In this document: in pieces, positions 17,067 to 25,619 of the stretch | Layout: the number at the start of each line of letters is the position of its first letter | How positions within the stretch are numbered: position 1 is the first letter of the stretch | NCBI GenBank assembly: GCA_021783135.1 | Contig: JAJXUE010000011.1 | Location: forward strand, 1-64,000 | From: Bacillota bacterium | GTDB taxonomy: Bacteria; Bacillota; Desulfitobacteriia; Desulfitobacteriales; JAJXUE01 | Direction of reading: 5' to 3' | DNA: 64,000 bases | The notes under the pieces: generated by a model | The model's input: only the letters and a program-made list of their open reading frames with translations | What the model was told of the DNA's origin: nothing | Database searches by the model: none | Translations under genes and position numbers: made by a program

Positions 17067-18569
17067 CTAACTGCCTATTACTATCCATTGGAATGAATTA
17101 CCAGGGGCTAGACTAGGCAGAGTTCCTATTAAGCCTAATACCGAATCGTTTACTACAACGCCAGACAGTGTAACATCGCCATTATTGGTTACTACGAATT
17201 TAAACTGGGGAGTAACGCCGGCAGGTAGTTCTGGTCCTGGAGGTGTGTTGGCATGCACCCAGGTAAGACCATTATCCACCGATACATATTTTATTAAATC
17301 GATAGCCGGTACCGGTGCTTCCACTCCCACCCAATATGCCGGGTTGGTAGCGGTGACCGTTTGACCAAGATAATCCCCGCTAGCAGTTGCGGTATTCACC
17401 TGTTGGCCTAAAAGCCATGGTTCGGTGATCATCCACGTAAAGGATGCTCCAGGGTCTAAACTTGGGAGTGTTCCAATTGGCCCATACACGTCGTCGGCCA
17501 CGACAACATTACTTAAGGTGACGTTACCTGTATTCGTTACTGTGAATCTAAACTGTGGGTTTGTTCCTTGAACAACATCCGGCCCTGGAGGGGTATCCGC
17601 AGGATACCAAGTAACTCCGTTATCCGGCGACACATCTTTTTGCACGTCGATGGCCGGTTGATCAACTGCCGCCGGGTTGGGGCTTACGTAGACGCCACTG
17701 GTACCTGATGTCATGCTAAATTGTGTTGTAAGGGTATACCAGCCACCAACAAAAATTCCATTGCTGAGGGGTTGAGTTGGCCCATAATAAAGCCTGGTCA
17801 CTGGATCAAATATATCTGGCGCACCCGTGGTCAACCAATACCCTGTGAAAAAGCCACCCCCGCTAAAGTCACTCCCTCCAATGATTAAACTGCCTTGTCC
17901 ATCATTGTATCTAGGACCTTGTGGATAGGGGGGTGGTGGAGTAGTTCCGCCGCCTGAAGAGTTAATATCTCCGGCAACGTTAATAAAGTTAGTAGGGGTC
18001 AATCCTCCATGGGGAACAATCGCTCCGCCACTCTGAAACTTCACTATGCCCTGATAACCATTGGAAGGATCACTGTCTTCATCCCAGCGTAGGATATACA
18101 CATCCCCAGGGTCACCTGTAATATTAATTTGACTCGAGACAGTGAAACCAGACGTAACGTTAATCACATAGACTTCGTTAATACCATTTTGGGTATTTAA
18201 TCCATCAAGGGAAGTGGAAACTACACTTTCAAAGCCCGGTGTCGGTGGAAGGGCATTGATTTGTTGTATGGCACTAATTAGATCTGCTGTCAAATTGGCA
18301 ATACGGCTTGTATCACCCGTAACACCCGATGCCTGAGTGGGGTTTTGATCAAGAATGGCTTGCCAGGCACCTTGAGTCGGCGCATTAGTATAAAGCGTTC
18401 CAGCATAGGGCACATCACCAGAGGTGCGCAAACTAGCTACCAAGCCATTAACTGCCACATCCCCAATAAAACCCTTGGTGGCTCCTTGCCAGTTAGCATC
18501 GGCACTACCGTCTGCAAATAAAAGCAAATAATCAGGTAAATTACCCAGATTTATCCCACCGATAATCAA
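17067..18569 (-). CDS. Large surface protein with anchor-like N-domain and two DUF11/DUF7507-type repeats
   Basis: 500 residues from TTG 18569, with GGGAG 9 nt upstream. Residues 1-205 resemble choice-of-anchor / ice-binding-like adhesion domains (GFIGDVAVNG, VYVINVTSGFTVSSQINITG, GDVYILRW). A Gly/Pro-rich linker follows at about 208-222. Two repeats of the DUF11 conserved-repeat type are at about 330-425 and 430-500 (SPDNGVTWYPADTPPGP; SVDNGLTWVHANTPPGP; FTVTNTGNVTLSNVVV). The second repeat stops about 40 residues short of the first. No signal peptide or wall anchor is seen. It lies 37 nt downstream of a MSFPTIPNI gene and is probably in the same operon. Likely a structural or adhesive surface protein; the precise location is unproven. 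Confidence 0.8.
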   Translation of the reverse strand: MIIGGINLGNLPDYLLLFADGSADANWQGATKGFIGDVAVNGLVASLRTSGDVPYAGTLYTNAPTQGAWQAILDQNPTQASGVTGDTSRIANLTADLISAIQQINALPPTPGFESVVSTSLDGLNTQNGINEVYVINVTSGFTVSSQINITGDPGDVYILRWDEDSDPSNGYQGIVKFQSGGAIVPHGGLTPTNFINVAGDINSSGGGTTPPPPYPQGPRYNDGQGSLIIGGSDFSGGGFFTGYWLTTGAPDIFDPVTRLYYGPTQPLSNGIFVGGWYTLTTQFSMTSGTSGVYVSPNPAAVDQPAIDVQKDVSPDNGVTWYPADTPPGPDVVQGTNPQFRFTVTNTGNVTLSNVVVADDVYGPIGTLPSLDPGASFTWMITEPWLLGQQVNTATASGDYLGQTVTATNPAYWVGVEAPVPAIDLIKYVSVDNGLTWVHANTPPGPELPAGVTPQFKFVVTNNGDVTLSGVVVNDSVLGLIGTLPSLAPGNSFQWIVIGS

Positions 18570-18606
18570 AACTTTTCACTCCCTCATCTCGAATTAAGGT
18601 TGTTGT

Positions 18607-19005
18607 CTAAACAGTAGGATAGTGGTAGTACGCTATATCTGTGTCTTGAACAATCACACCGTCAAAAGTACCCGTAGCCGTAGCCACGTTACTCATACTT
18701 GGCGTTGCAGGGGGGATTTCAAAAACATCTTCTAACTTAAATTGTAAGAGCATCTGATTCTTAAGAACTGTTCGAAGTGTTTTCCCAACGCTTCGATCAA
18801 TGGCAATGAGATCTTCAAGGGTTACCGGCTGGGGCACTTGATCCGGGAGTGTTCCAAGCACAAATTGAATCTTTTCACCTTCTGCATTTATGATATGGGA
18901 TAGTGCGAGTTCCTCCATTGCTATTGATGCAAGGAGAATGTTTGCCACGGATGTTCTGTCGAGGCTTATCTGAGGCGTAATATTAGGAATGGTTGGGAAA
19001 GACAT
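18607..19005 (-). CDS. MSFPTIPNI-family small protein (paralog 2)
   Basis: 132 residues. The core is MSFPTIPNITPQISLDR, ILLASIAMEELALSHIINA, EGEKIQFVLGTLPDQ, LRTVLKNQMLLQFKLEDV, closely matching the protein at 16443. Its tail differs: about 35 residues rich in Ala, Thr and Val, ending YYHYPTV. No signal peptide. AAAGGAGAA precedes the ATG. It is followed by the 500-residue surface protein at 37 nt, so the small protein may be its assembly partner or base. Function unknown. Confidence 0.85.
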   Translation of the reverse strand: MSFPTIPNITPQISLDRTSVANILLASIAMEELALSHIINAEGEKIQFVLGTLPDQVPQPVTLEDLIAIDRSVGKTLRTVLKNQMLLQFKLEDVFEIPPATPSMSNVATATGTFDGVIVQDTDIAYYHYPTV

Positions 19006-19056
19006 ATATCAGTTCTCCTTTCGCTTAAGATACTTCCCTTGGCACAAGTCCAATCC

Positions 19057-19084
19057 TAATATATGGTATGTACAAGTTCTTGGT
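19057..19084 (-). promoter_or_regulatory. Candidate sigma-K-like promoter of paralog 2
   Basis: On the minus strand ACC (19084-19082), 16 nt, then CATATATTA (19065-19057), matching an AC...CATANNNTA layout. It is about 50 nt upstream of the ATG at 19005. This is the best-spaced of the sporulation-like promoters seen in the island. Confidence 0.4.
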
Positions 19085-19137
19085 TTTGTCCGCCTGCGAG
19101 ATAGTGTTTTTTCGGCATATTTTCATTCCGAATAAAC

Positions 19138-19173
19138 AAAAAGGCGATTGGCTTATTAACCCATCGCCTTTTT
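19138..19173 (-). terminator. Bidirectional terminator
   Basis: AAAAAGGCGAT (19138-19148) pairs with ATCGCCTTTTT (19163-19173), with an A-tract on one side and TTTTTGTTT on the other. On the minus strand it ends the glycosyltransferase transcript whose stop is at 19264, isolating the downstream MSFPTIPNI operon. Confidence 0.8.
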
Positions 19174-19263
19174 GTTTAAAATTTAAAAAAATATTATTTA
19201 CTAGAGGTTTAAACAAGGCTTGGAGCTACAAAGCACACGGGGAGAAAAGTCTTTTACTTTTCA

Positions 19264-20547
19264 TTACGGAGTTAATAATTGGGCAAATTGATTTTGCCAA
19301 ATCCACTTAGGTGAATATTTCTGTCTAATCATAGTTTTGCTGTAAACTACTGGATTTTCGTGCATGAGATTTAGTACTTTTGACACTTGTTCTTCCAAAT
19401 AGTTTTGTTCCGAAGGATAATATGTTTCCTTACTATCAAAGCCAAAGTTCCTGGCATCCCATCGCATGAAATATGTTTGAAGCTTTGCACCTAGTTCTTC
19501 CAGAGCCGGTACCTTTTCATTTAACACAAGAAAGTTCCCTCTGCTCGCTGCTTCAAGTGCTATCAATCCGAAGGATTCGGAAAAGGACGGACACACAAAA
19601 AGGTTGGATAAGGTAAATAGGTCAAGCACACCACTTCTGGGGAAGCCATCCGTATAACCTAAATCAGAGGTAAAAACAATATCTTCATCCGCTAAATTTA
19701 AAGCGTGCCCCAGTCTTCTTATCAGCGCCTTGTAAAGTTCTGGGTTTATATCAGTTGACGGAAAATCACAGAATACTGCCTTCACACTGGACTTAGTCTT
19801 GTTTTTAATAGTTGCAGCAAAGGTAGTTACCTTGTCAAACTTTTTCCCAGGTGTTAGCCTTGCAGGATATACCATAAGTATTTCGGGTGAAAGTAAATCT
19901 GTCTCATTGGCAAGACCTTTTACCTCACCACTCAAGGGCGAAAGGATATCTAAGCTAGTATAAACTACCCGGCATCTGTCTTCCGAAATAGCATATTGTT
20001 CACCTAAGGCCAACATTTCCGCTCGGCTGGGAGCAACATAGATGGTGTTTGGCATGGAACTATGTACGGTAGAAAAAGGCCACACCGTCTTTGAGGTACT
20101 TTTAACTGGCGGTGAATATGTAAAGGCAATGAATCTAATGTTCGGCAAGGCTTCTTGCACCTTTCTAATCGCTAGATTATATCCAAGGTACCGTTCTTGT
20201 TGAAGTATGTCGTAAAGAATACAGATATCGACATCCGATAAGTTGTTTCGTATCATCTCTGAGATTATATCTACTCCCTGAAAAAACGCCCTTGGGAATT
20301 GGCCAGTTCGTTTTAAATTACCACTCCAACTAATCAAATCGTCTTTAACCGAATCACCTAATTTTACCCACTGGATTCTAGGATCCAAGAAAGTTTTGTG
20401 TTCATAGCGATTAAAGCAATCTAAATCCGCAAGTATTTTTACTGCATTGCCCGCATTAAGCAGCATGTCAAGGTGTTGAACAACTGCACTGACAATGGAA
20501 TCCGTACTGATTAACTCAGTTGCTAATGTCAATATCGCAACCCGCAA
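19264..20547 (-). CDS. GT4-like glycosyltransferase (paralog A)
   Basis: 427 residues from TTG 20547, chosen because GGAGG lies 8 nt upstream. It has a GT-B fold: N-terminal Rossmann domain (RVAILTLATELISTDSIVSAV) and a C-terminal donor-binding domain with LMVYPARLTPGKKFDKV and SFSESFGLIALEAASRGNFL (E-x7-E of the GT4 type). The family moves a sugar from a nucleotide donor to a lipid, glycan or protein. It is clearly paralogous to the enzyme at 21692-22975, which has the same length. With paralogous small surface proteins on both sides, they are the likely acceptors or scaffolds; the sugar is unknown. It is cytoplasmic; no membrane span is seen. Confidence 0.85.
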   Translation of the reverse strand: MRVAILTLATELISTDSIVSAVVQHLDMLLNAGNAVKILADLDCFNRYEHKTFLDPRIQWVKLGDSVKDDLISWSGNLKRTGQFPRAFFQGVDIISEMIRNNLSDVDICILYDILQQERYLGYNLAIRKVQEALPNIRFIAFTYSPPVKSTSKTVWPFSTVHSSMPNTIYVAPSRAEMLALGEQYAISEDRCRVVYTSLDILSPLSGEVKGLANETDLLSPEILMVYPARLTPGKKFDKVTTFAATIKNKTKSSVKAVFCDFPSTDINPELYKALIRRLGHALNLADEDIVFTSDLGYTDGFPRSGVLDLFTLSNLFVCPSFSESFGLIALEAASRGNFLVLNEKVPALEELGAKLQTYFMRWDARNFGFDSKETYYPSEQNYLEEQVSKVLNLMHENPVVYSKTMIRQKYSPKWIWQNQFAQLLTP

Positions 20548-20616
20548 CCGTATTCCTCCTACAGCCCCTATCAAAACTTCATCTTTAAACTAACAACTTT
20601 GTTGCAATAACCCTTC

Positions 20617-21003
20617 TTAGTTCAGACCTATTCTAATATGGATAACTTTGCCTAGATCCCTCAGTGCATTGTAATCTTTTAAACTTATCCATAGAGTAAT
20701 AACCTGATTAGACCCACTTCTGTTATAACCTTTCACATTAAACTTAACGACAATGAATTTATCATTTTTTTGAGGCGAAAACCTTGTTAACAAACTTATT
20801 TTTTTACGATTTATTGCCTTTATTAAACTCAAAGTTGATAAAATCGAATCCTGTTGCAATTTCAAATCAAGAACTTCTTGCTGATTCATCTTGCTTTCCT
20901 TCTCGAGTGTACAGTAAAAATTGTTGAGGGTAACTACATATGTATCTAATATTGATATTCCTTCTACAAGAACATCTTTCAGCTTTTCGAACCTACTAAC
21001 CAT
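20617..21003 (-). CDS. Hypothetical helical protein
   Basis: About 128 residues from ATG 21003, with GGGGAG 9 nt upstream; an earlier possible start lies 10 codons upstream. The N-terminal half is helical and charged (FEKLKDVLVEGISILDTYV, QQEVLDLKLQQDSILS), followed by a basic segment NRKKISLLTRFSPQKND and a beta-like end with VIHIRIGLN. Family not recognised. It sits 36 nt downstream of the divergent paralog at 21040-21402 and is presumably co-transcribed with it and the glycosyltransferase downstream. Confidence 0.55.
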   Translation of the reverse strand: MVSRFEKLKDVLVEGISILDTYVVTLNNFYCTLEKESKMNQQEVLDLKLQQDSILSTLSLIKAINRKKISLLTRFSPQKNDKFIVVKFNVKGYNRSGSNQVITLWISLKDYNALRDLGKVIHIRIGLN

Positions 21004-21039
21004 ATTGACAAACTCCCCTGGCCAACAAGCCAACCACTC

Positions 21040-21402
21040 CTAACTGCCTTGTTGTCCCATCGCCGGATACGTTGATTCATAACACTCACACTTACCGTTT
21101 TTGTCCTTAAGACGCATATCTATTTCTAGTACTGTTTCCATCTTTTTGAGTAAAAGCCACTCTTTAATAATAACTGTATCGACCATTTTGCATGAAGTCT
21201 TATTGCACTTCGCCAGTTCATTCAAAAAATTGCCACTGTCATCCTGACAGAGCTTACTCACTAGAACTTGTGTCTTTTCCGCTTCGGCATTTAGTAAGTG
21301 AGAAATGGCAATTTCCTCCAAGGCTATTGACTCCAATAAATCAATAACCGTTTCTTCCAGCGTAGGCCGGTGCTTTTCCTCAGGTATTTGCGGCATACTC
21401 AT
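21040..21402 (-). CDS. Divergent member of the MSFPTIPNI family (paralog 3)
   Basis: About 120 residues from ATG 21402; AAGGAGG lies 10 nt upstream, and an in-frame ATG three codons earlier is too close to it. The start is MSMPQIPEEKHRPTLEE. The helical core VIDLLESIALEEIAISHLLN followed by AEAEKTQVLVSKL aligns with LLASIAFEELGLAHIINAEAEKIQ of the other members, and the second helix VIIKEWLLLKKMETVLEID matches their QMLLQFKLEDV. The tail is Cys/Lys-rich (KNGKCECYES). First gene of a three-gene minus-strand unit with the 128-residue protein and a GT4 enzyme. Confidence 0.75.
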   Translation of the reverse strand: MSMPQIPEEKHRPTLEETVIDLLESIALEEIAISHLLNAEAEKTQVLVSKLCQDDSGNFLNELAKCNKTSCKMVDTVIIKEWLLLKKMETVLEIDMRLKDKNGKCECYESTYPAMGQQGS

Positions 21403-21648
21403 GCTATTCATGCCTCCTTAGTTTCAATCATGCAAACCATTTGATTCAGCAATCAATCAGCACTCCACCGTAAAATAACAAGATGGCGATTCAGAATAAA
21501 GAATTTATGTTTCACTACGGGTCCGATTATGTAACTTTTCTATTTATGATATTTATGCAATACCATACTTAGATGTGACTCTTATTTTCAAAGAGTGTGG
21601 TTAAGGAAACATACCTGAGCTAACAACACCATTTTTGCAGTGAATGCG

Positions 21649-21657
21649 CATACAATA
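21649..21657 (+). promoter_or_regulatory. Candidate sigma-E/K-like -10 element before GT4 paralog B
   Basis: CATACAATA fits both CATANNNTA and the CATACAAT form of mother-cell sigma-E, with an ACACC about 18 nt upstream. It is 35 nt before the chosen start of the glycosyltransferase. Suggestive only. Confidence 0.35.
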
Positions 21658-21691
21658 TATACCAATAATACGCCGCTATGGAGGTATCCAA

Positions 21692-22975
21692 ATGAAAGTT
21701 GCTGTTCTCACAATGTTTAATGGCCTAAGTACCACGTATTCTCTGGTAAATATTGTGGCGGAACATCTTAGAATGTTACTGGATGCAGGCATAGAAACAA
21801 GTCTTCTTGTTAGCCAAGACTGCCCGGATGATGAAAAATACGGCATATTTACGGACGAACGCTTGGAATTGGTAAAAGTTACAAATAGACTTAACGGTCA
21901 ACTAATTCATTGGCGTGACTACGCCAAACCTGATGGCAAAGTCCATGCTACTTTTTATGAGGAGGCTGAGGTCATAGCCAGCGACTTAGTAACTAAGCTT
22001 TCAGATGTAGATTTCTGTATTATGCATGATATTCACTATCAAGGCTGGCATTTAATTCACAATGTTGCCATAAGAAAGGCCCAAGAAAAGCTGCCCAATC
22101 TGAAGTTCATAGCCGTTACTCATTCAGCTCCTGTCAATAGGCCTCCTAATCCTCAATGGCCTTTTTCGGCACGCTATTCGCCGATGCCTAAAACCACCTA
22201 TGTCTATCCCACCCAGTCAGGAATTCCGGCACTCGCCAAACAATATAACGTCCCAGAAGGTAAGTGTGCTGTAATCAATAACAGTTTAGATCTAATCGCG
22301 GGTATGAGCGACGAGGTAAAATCTATTCAGAAACAGTTCGATCTACTTAGTCCTGATATATTGATTGTTTATCCTGGCAGGCTGACATCCGGTAAGAGGT
22401 TTGAAAAAGTGGCGGCCTTGGCCGGTGCTATTAGGAAAAAAACTGAGCAAACTGTAAAAGTAATTTTTTGTGACTTTCCAGCAATGGATATTAAGCCTGA
22501 CGAATACAAAAATACCATACGCGAGACCGGTTACGCCCATGGTTTGGCAGAGTCAAGCCTTGCCTTTACAAGTGACTTAGGCTATCCCACAGGCTTTCCC
22601 CGTAATAGCGTCCTGGAAATATTCACCTTGTCCAATCTATTTATCTGCCCATCTTACTCCGAATCCTTTGGCCTTACCGTACTTGAAGCTGCCAGTAGGG
22701 GTAACTTTATAATCTTAAATCAGGCAGTCCCCGCGCTAGAAGAATTAGGCAAAAGGCTAAGTTCCTATTTCATGCGCTGGGACGCCCGAAATTTTGGTTT
22801 CGATACCAAAGAAACCTATCATTCATCTGAACAGGCCTATTTAGAAGAGCATGCCTTGAAAGTAATTAATCTAATGCGTGAAAATCCAGTGCTGCATGCT
22901 AAGACAGTGACACGACAGCGCTTTAGTCCTCAATGGGTGTGGCACCATCAGCTAGAGCCATTATTCGAAAGATAA
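21692..22975 (+). CDS. GT4-like glycosyltransferase (paralog B)
   Basis: 427 residues from ATG 21692, chosen because GGAGG lies 7 nt upstream of MKVAVLTMFNG; the frame is open further upstream without a site. GT-B fold: N-terminal Rossmann domain (LVNIVAEHLRMLLDAGIETSLL) and GT4-type C-domain (LIVYPGRLTSGKRFEKV, SYSESFGLTVLEAASRGNFI). The whole length matches paralog A, including the C-terminal YFMRWDARNFGFD and KETY-SSEQ-YLEE motifs. The two face outward around paralog 3. Duplication followed by divergence suggests either two sugar steps or two acceptors. Confidence 0.88.
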   Translation: MKVAVLTMFNGLSTTYSLVNIVAEHLRMLLDAGIETSLLVSQDCPDDEKYGIFTDERLELVKVTNRLNGQLIHWRDYAKPDGKVHATFYEEAEVIASDLVTKLSDVDFCIMHDIHYQGWHLIHNVAIRKAQEKLPNLKFIAVTHSAPVNRPPNPQWPFSARYSPMPKTTYVYPTQSGIPALAKQYNVPEGKCAVINNSLDLIAGMSDEVKSIQKQFDLLSPDILIVYPGRLTSGKRFEKVAALAGAIRKKTEQTVKVIFCDFPAMDIKPDEYKNTIRETGYAHGLAESSLAFTSDLGYPTGFPRNSVLEIFTLSNLFICPSYSESFGLTVLEAASRGNFIILNQAVPALEELGKRLSSYFMRWDARNFGFDTKETYHSSEQAYLEEHALKVINLMRENPVLHAKTVTRQRFSPQWVWHHQLEPLFER

Positions 22976-23013
22976 ATCCTACATCACACATTAGGCCTAG
23001 TCAGCCAAACAGG

Positions 23014-23057
23014 AACAAGGGACCTACCCCTTCAAACGAGTAGATCCCTTGTTTTGC
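23014..23057 (+). terminator. Terminator of GT4 paralog B
   Basis: AACAAGGGA-c-CTAC pairs with GTAG-a-TCCCTTGTT (23014-23027 with 23040-23053), followed by TTTTGCTTT. It also separates this gene from the convergent paralog 4. Confidence 0.8.
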
Positions 23058-23083
23058 TTTGACCTGACGACTACGTGGTCGTA

Positions 23084-23392
23084 TTAGGGCGTATTAGGGC
23101 AACTTTCGAGAACGTCTTCCAACTTAAATTCAAGTAACATCTGGGTTTTTAAAACCGCTTGCAGGGTCCGCCTGACTTCATGGTTAATCGAAAGTAGGCC
23201 ACTGAGAGATATTCCAGGTATTGTTACACCTGGAAGAGTTCCAATTACGGCCTGAATCTTTTCAGCTTCAGCATTAATAATATGGGCTAAGCCGAGTTCT
23301 TCAAAGGCAACGGAGGCTAAAAGCAAATTGCACACTTGACTTCTGTTTAGACTGATAGATGGGGTAATATTTGGAATGGTTGGAAACGACAT
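23084..23392 (-). CDS. MSFPTIPNI-family small protein (paralog 4, tailless)
   Basis: 102 residues, essentially only the family core: MSFPTIPNITPSISLNR, NLLLASVAFEELGLAHIINA, EAEKIQAVIGTLPG, LQAVLKTQMLLEFKLEDVL, ending SCPNTP. Comparison with the tailed members defines the core domain as about 95 residues, with variable C-terminal extensions. AAAAGGAGGA precedes the ATG, and a CATATATTA box lies at 23426-23434. A 10-bp tandem duplication (CGTATTAGGG) spans the stop region. Downstream of a TPR-type glycosyltransferase on the same strand. Confidence 0.85.
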   Translation of the reverse strand: MSFPTIPNITPSISLNRSQVCNLLLASVAFEELGLAHIINAEAEKIQAVIGTLPGVTIPGISLSGLLSINHEVRRTLQAVLKTQMLLEFKLEDVLESCPNTP

Positions 23393-23444
23393 TCTTCAGT
23401 CCTCCTTTTAATGATAGCTTTAAAATAATATATGAAATAGCGTA

Positions 23445-24638
23445 TCATTTGCTACAAATTCGTTGAATTAGTTGTACAACCTCAGGCCCAAAACGTTGTT
23501 GCAAGTCGTCGCTAGCGGTGTCCGAATGCTTATTGATCAACTTGACAAGCGCTTCACTGGCCTGGTTAAAATTGTTCGCAAGTTTTAATGCCTCGAGGTA
23601 AGCCAATACGGCTTCCTTGTCTCTGGCTAATTCTTCAAGGCAAAGACCTTTATAATACCAAGCCCTAAAGCTGCCCAAGCCCCTTAGGCTCAAGTAATTA
23701 AGATTGTCTTCCCCCAATCGTATACATTCGTCAAAGGCCACTAAGGCTTCTTCAATCATTTTCTTGTAATAGAGGATAACCCCCATGTAAAAGTTCAGAT
23801 CAACATAATCCGGAAACATTTTGACTGCCGATTGTATACTCGGCCAGGCCCCTTCCCAACTTCCCGTTTCAATTAAAATCGAATACTTCAAACTATAAAG
23901 CATTGACGGCGGCGGAATGACCCCACGCTGCAAAAACTGCGTTATTGATTGGTTGAGTTCCTCAAAAGCTTGAGCAAAATTTCTCCTGCGGTAATACTCT
24001 GACGCTAAATAGTAACGCGTCCAAGGGTTGTCCCCATCCTCTTCCAATTCTTTTAATAAGAGTTTGACATTTCTCTCATACTTCTGTTTGTCCTCGATTG
24101 TTCTGTCCATATAGCCATAATGGTATATTTTTAGGTTTATAACCCCCACTCTATCCCGCGCATAGGCACTAGATAGATTAAGCCATTCATGAATCTTGTT
24201 TTCAAACCGAAAGCCCTTAGAATTGCGAAAGATTCGGGGTTGAGCAATTCGGATAACATTATCAAAGTCAACCTCATCACCATAAAAATTAATCAGTGGT
24301 ACCGAAAAGGCGTCGTATTCTTCTAAGAGCGAAGGATTATTCAGTAAATCCCTATCCTCTACGGCAACTTCCTCGTCCGCATCTAGCCATAGTATCCAAT
24401 CACCTTTGACTTTGTCTAGCCCAAAGTTACGGGCATCAGCAAAGTCATTCCTCCAGGGATAGGCCAGCACCTGGGCATTAAAAGAACGGCATATCTCTAT
24501 GGTTCGATCCGTTGAGCCCGTGTCCACAATTACAATTTCTTCCACGAGATCCTGCACGCTATCTAGGCATCGTTTAATACACTTTTCTTCATTCTTAACA
24601 ATCATGGCTAAGGAAAGTCTTTGATTCCCGATACCCAC
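23445..24638 (-). CDS. GT2-family glycosyltransferase with C-terminal TPR-like repeats
   Basis: About 397 residues; GTG 24638 lies 8 nt after GGGAGG (a GTG three codons upstream overlaps the site). The GT-A domain (about 5-225) has LAMIVKNEEKCIKRCLDS, IVDTGSTDRT, WRNDFADARNFGL and the DxD motif LWLDADEE. The C-terminal half (about 230-395) has TPR-like helices (YYLASEYYRRRNFAQAFEEL, LNFYMGVILYYKKMIEEAL). GT2 enzymes of this build, including SunS-like proteins, often glycosylate peptides or proteins, with the TPR part holding the acceptor. A protein acceptor such as the neighbouring small surface proteins is a reasonable inference. Confidence 0.87.
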   Translation of the reverse strand: MGIGNQRLSLAMIVKNEEKCIKRCLDSVQDLVEEIVIVDTGSTDRTIEICRSFNAQVLAYPWRNDFADARNFGLDKVKGDWILWLDADEEVAVEDRDLLNNPSLLEEYDAFSVPLINFYGDEVDFDNVIRIAQPRIFRNSKGFRFENKIHEWLNLSSAYARDRVGVINLKIYHYGYMDRTIEDKQKYERNVKLLLKELEEDGDNPWTRYYLASEYYRRRNFAQAFEELNQSITQFLQRGVIPPPSMLYSLKYSILIETGSWEGAWPSIQSAVKMFPDYVDLNFYMGVILYYKKMIEEALVAFDECIRLGEDNLNYLSLRGLGSFRAWYYKGLCLEELARDKEAVLAYLEALKLANNFNQASEALVKLINKHSDTASDDLQQRFGPEVVQLIQRICSK

Positions 24639-24910
24639 CAAAGGCACCTCCCGATCAAACTATGTATCCTTCATGCTGCCAAAAATCAACTTGCTCGTTC
24701 CTATGCATGATATGTGTTACAAATAAAATTCGTGTTCGTGGCTGAAAAGTTAAGGTCTTACAAACGTTTTAGTTTTCATAGAAGAGCCAATAAGCCGTTT
24801 CTTGTAGTCAACTATGCAGACAGCGGCATGAGGGGACACACACGATACAACCTTTAGCTTGCATATGATTTAGGTGTGACCTAGGCACTAGCGAATGTAA
24901 AGGAGAATAT

Positions 24911-25579
24911 ATGATAATTGGGACGATGCTAGTTCGTAACGAAGCGGACAGATGGCTAACACAGGTGCTAGAGCAAATTAACGGAGTCTGCGACAGGCTT
25001 ATTGTCTTAGACGATGCCAGTACGGACGCCACACCTGAAATTTGCGAAAAATATAGGGCTAGTGTCTTCCGATGCAGGCGGAGTTTATGGGGAGTGGATG
25101 AAGCGAAACGGCGCAAAGCCCTTTGGTCCTTAGCAAAGCCTGACCACGGTGATTGGATACTTTGCCTTGATGCAGACGAAACAGTTCCGCAGATCAACCT
25201 GCTGCCGGGATTAATTCAGCTGGCGGAACACTTGGGGATAGACGGTTTAGCCTTTAGCCTTTACGATATGTGGAGTCCGACTCACTACCGCGATGATGAA
25301 TACTGGACAGCACATAACCGTGACTGGGTCATGTGTGTTCGATACGACCAAGACCGTGACTACAAATGGCTAGCCGGTTTACACTGTGGTAGATTTCCGG
25401 TAAATTCCTGTACCCAAATTGGTAGAACCGGCCTAAAGCTTCAGCACTGGGGATGGAGTAGAGCCGAAGACAGGGAGATAAAATACAAACGCTACAAGCA
25501 GGCAGACCCTAATGGTCTCCACTTAGCACAATATGAAAGTATCTTGGACCCAAACCCTAATTTAAAGGAATTTTTATAA
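24911..25579 (+). CDS. Small GT2-type glycosyltransferase
   Basis: 222 residues, a single GT-A domain. Motifs: MIIGTMLVRNEADRWLTQVL, VLDDASTDATPEICEKY, and the metal-binding DxD in WILCLDADETVP. A Trp/Tyr-rich acceptor-side segment follows (LYDMWSPTHYRDDEYWTAHN). It lacks the C-terminal TPR part of its minus-strand neighbour. AAAGGAGAA precedes the ATG. It is 40 nt before the next glycosyltransferase on the same strand, so the two form an operon. The 272-bp gap upstream shows only a short TAGGT/ACCTA dyad near 24870. Confidence 0.83.
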   Translation: MIIGTMLVRNEADRWLTQVLEQINGVCDRLIVLDDASTDATPEICEKYRASVFRCRRSLWGVDEAKRRKALWSLAKPDHGDWILCLDADETVPQINLLPGLIQLAEHLGIDGLAFSLYDMWSPTHYRDDEYWTAHNRDWVMCVRYDQDRDYKWLAGLHCGRFPVNSCTQIGRTGLKLQHWGWSRAEDREIKYKRYKQADPNGLHLAQYESILDPNPNLKEFL

Positions 25580-25619
25580 ATTTATTTAACACAGCAGTAA
25601 ATAGTGAGGAGGATTTCGA

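Noticed and set aside
16888-17088. 66-codon open frame on the minus strand past the DUF11 gene
   Set aside because: No ribosome site, overlaps the end of the DUF11 gene, highly charged arbitrary composition and no family resemblance.
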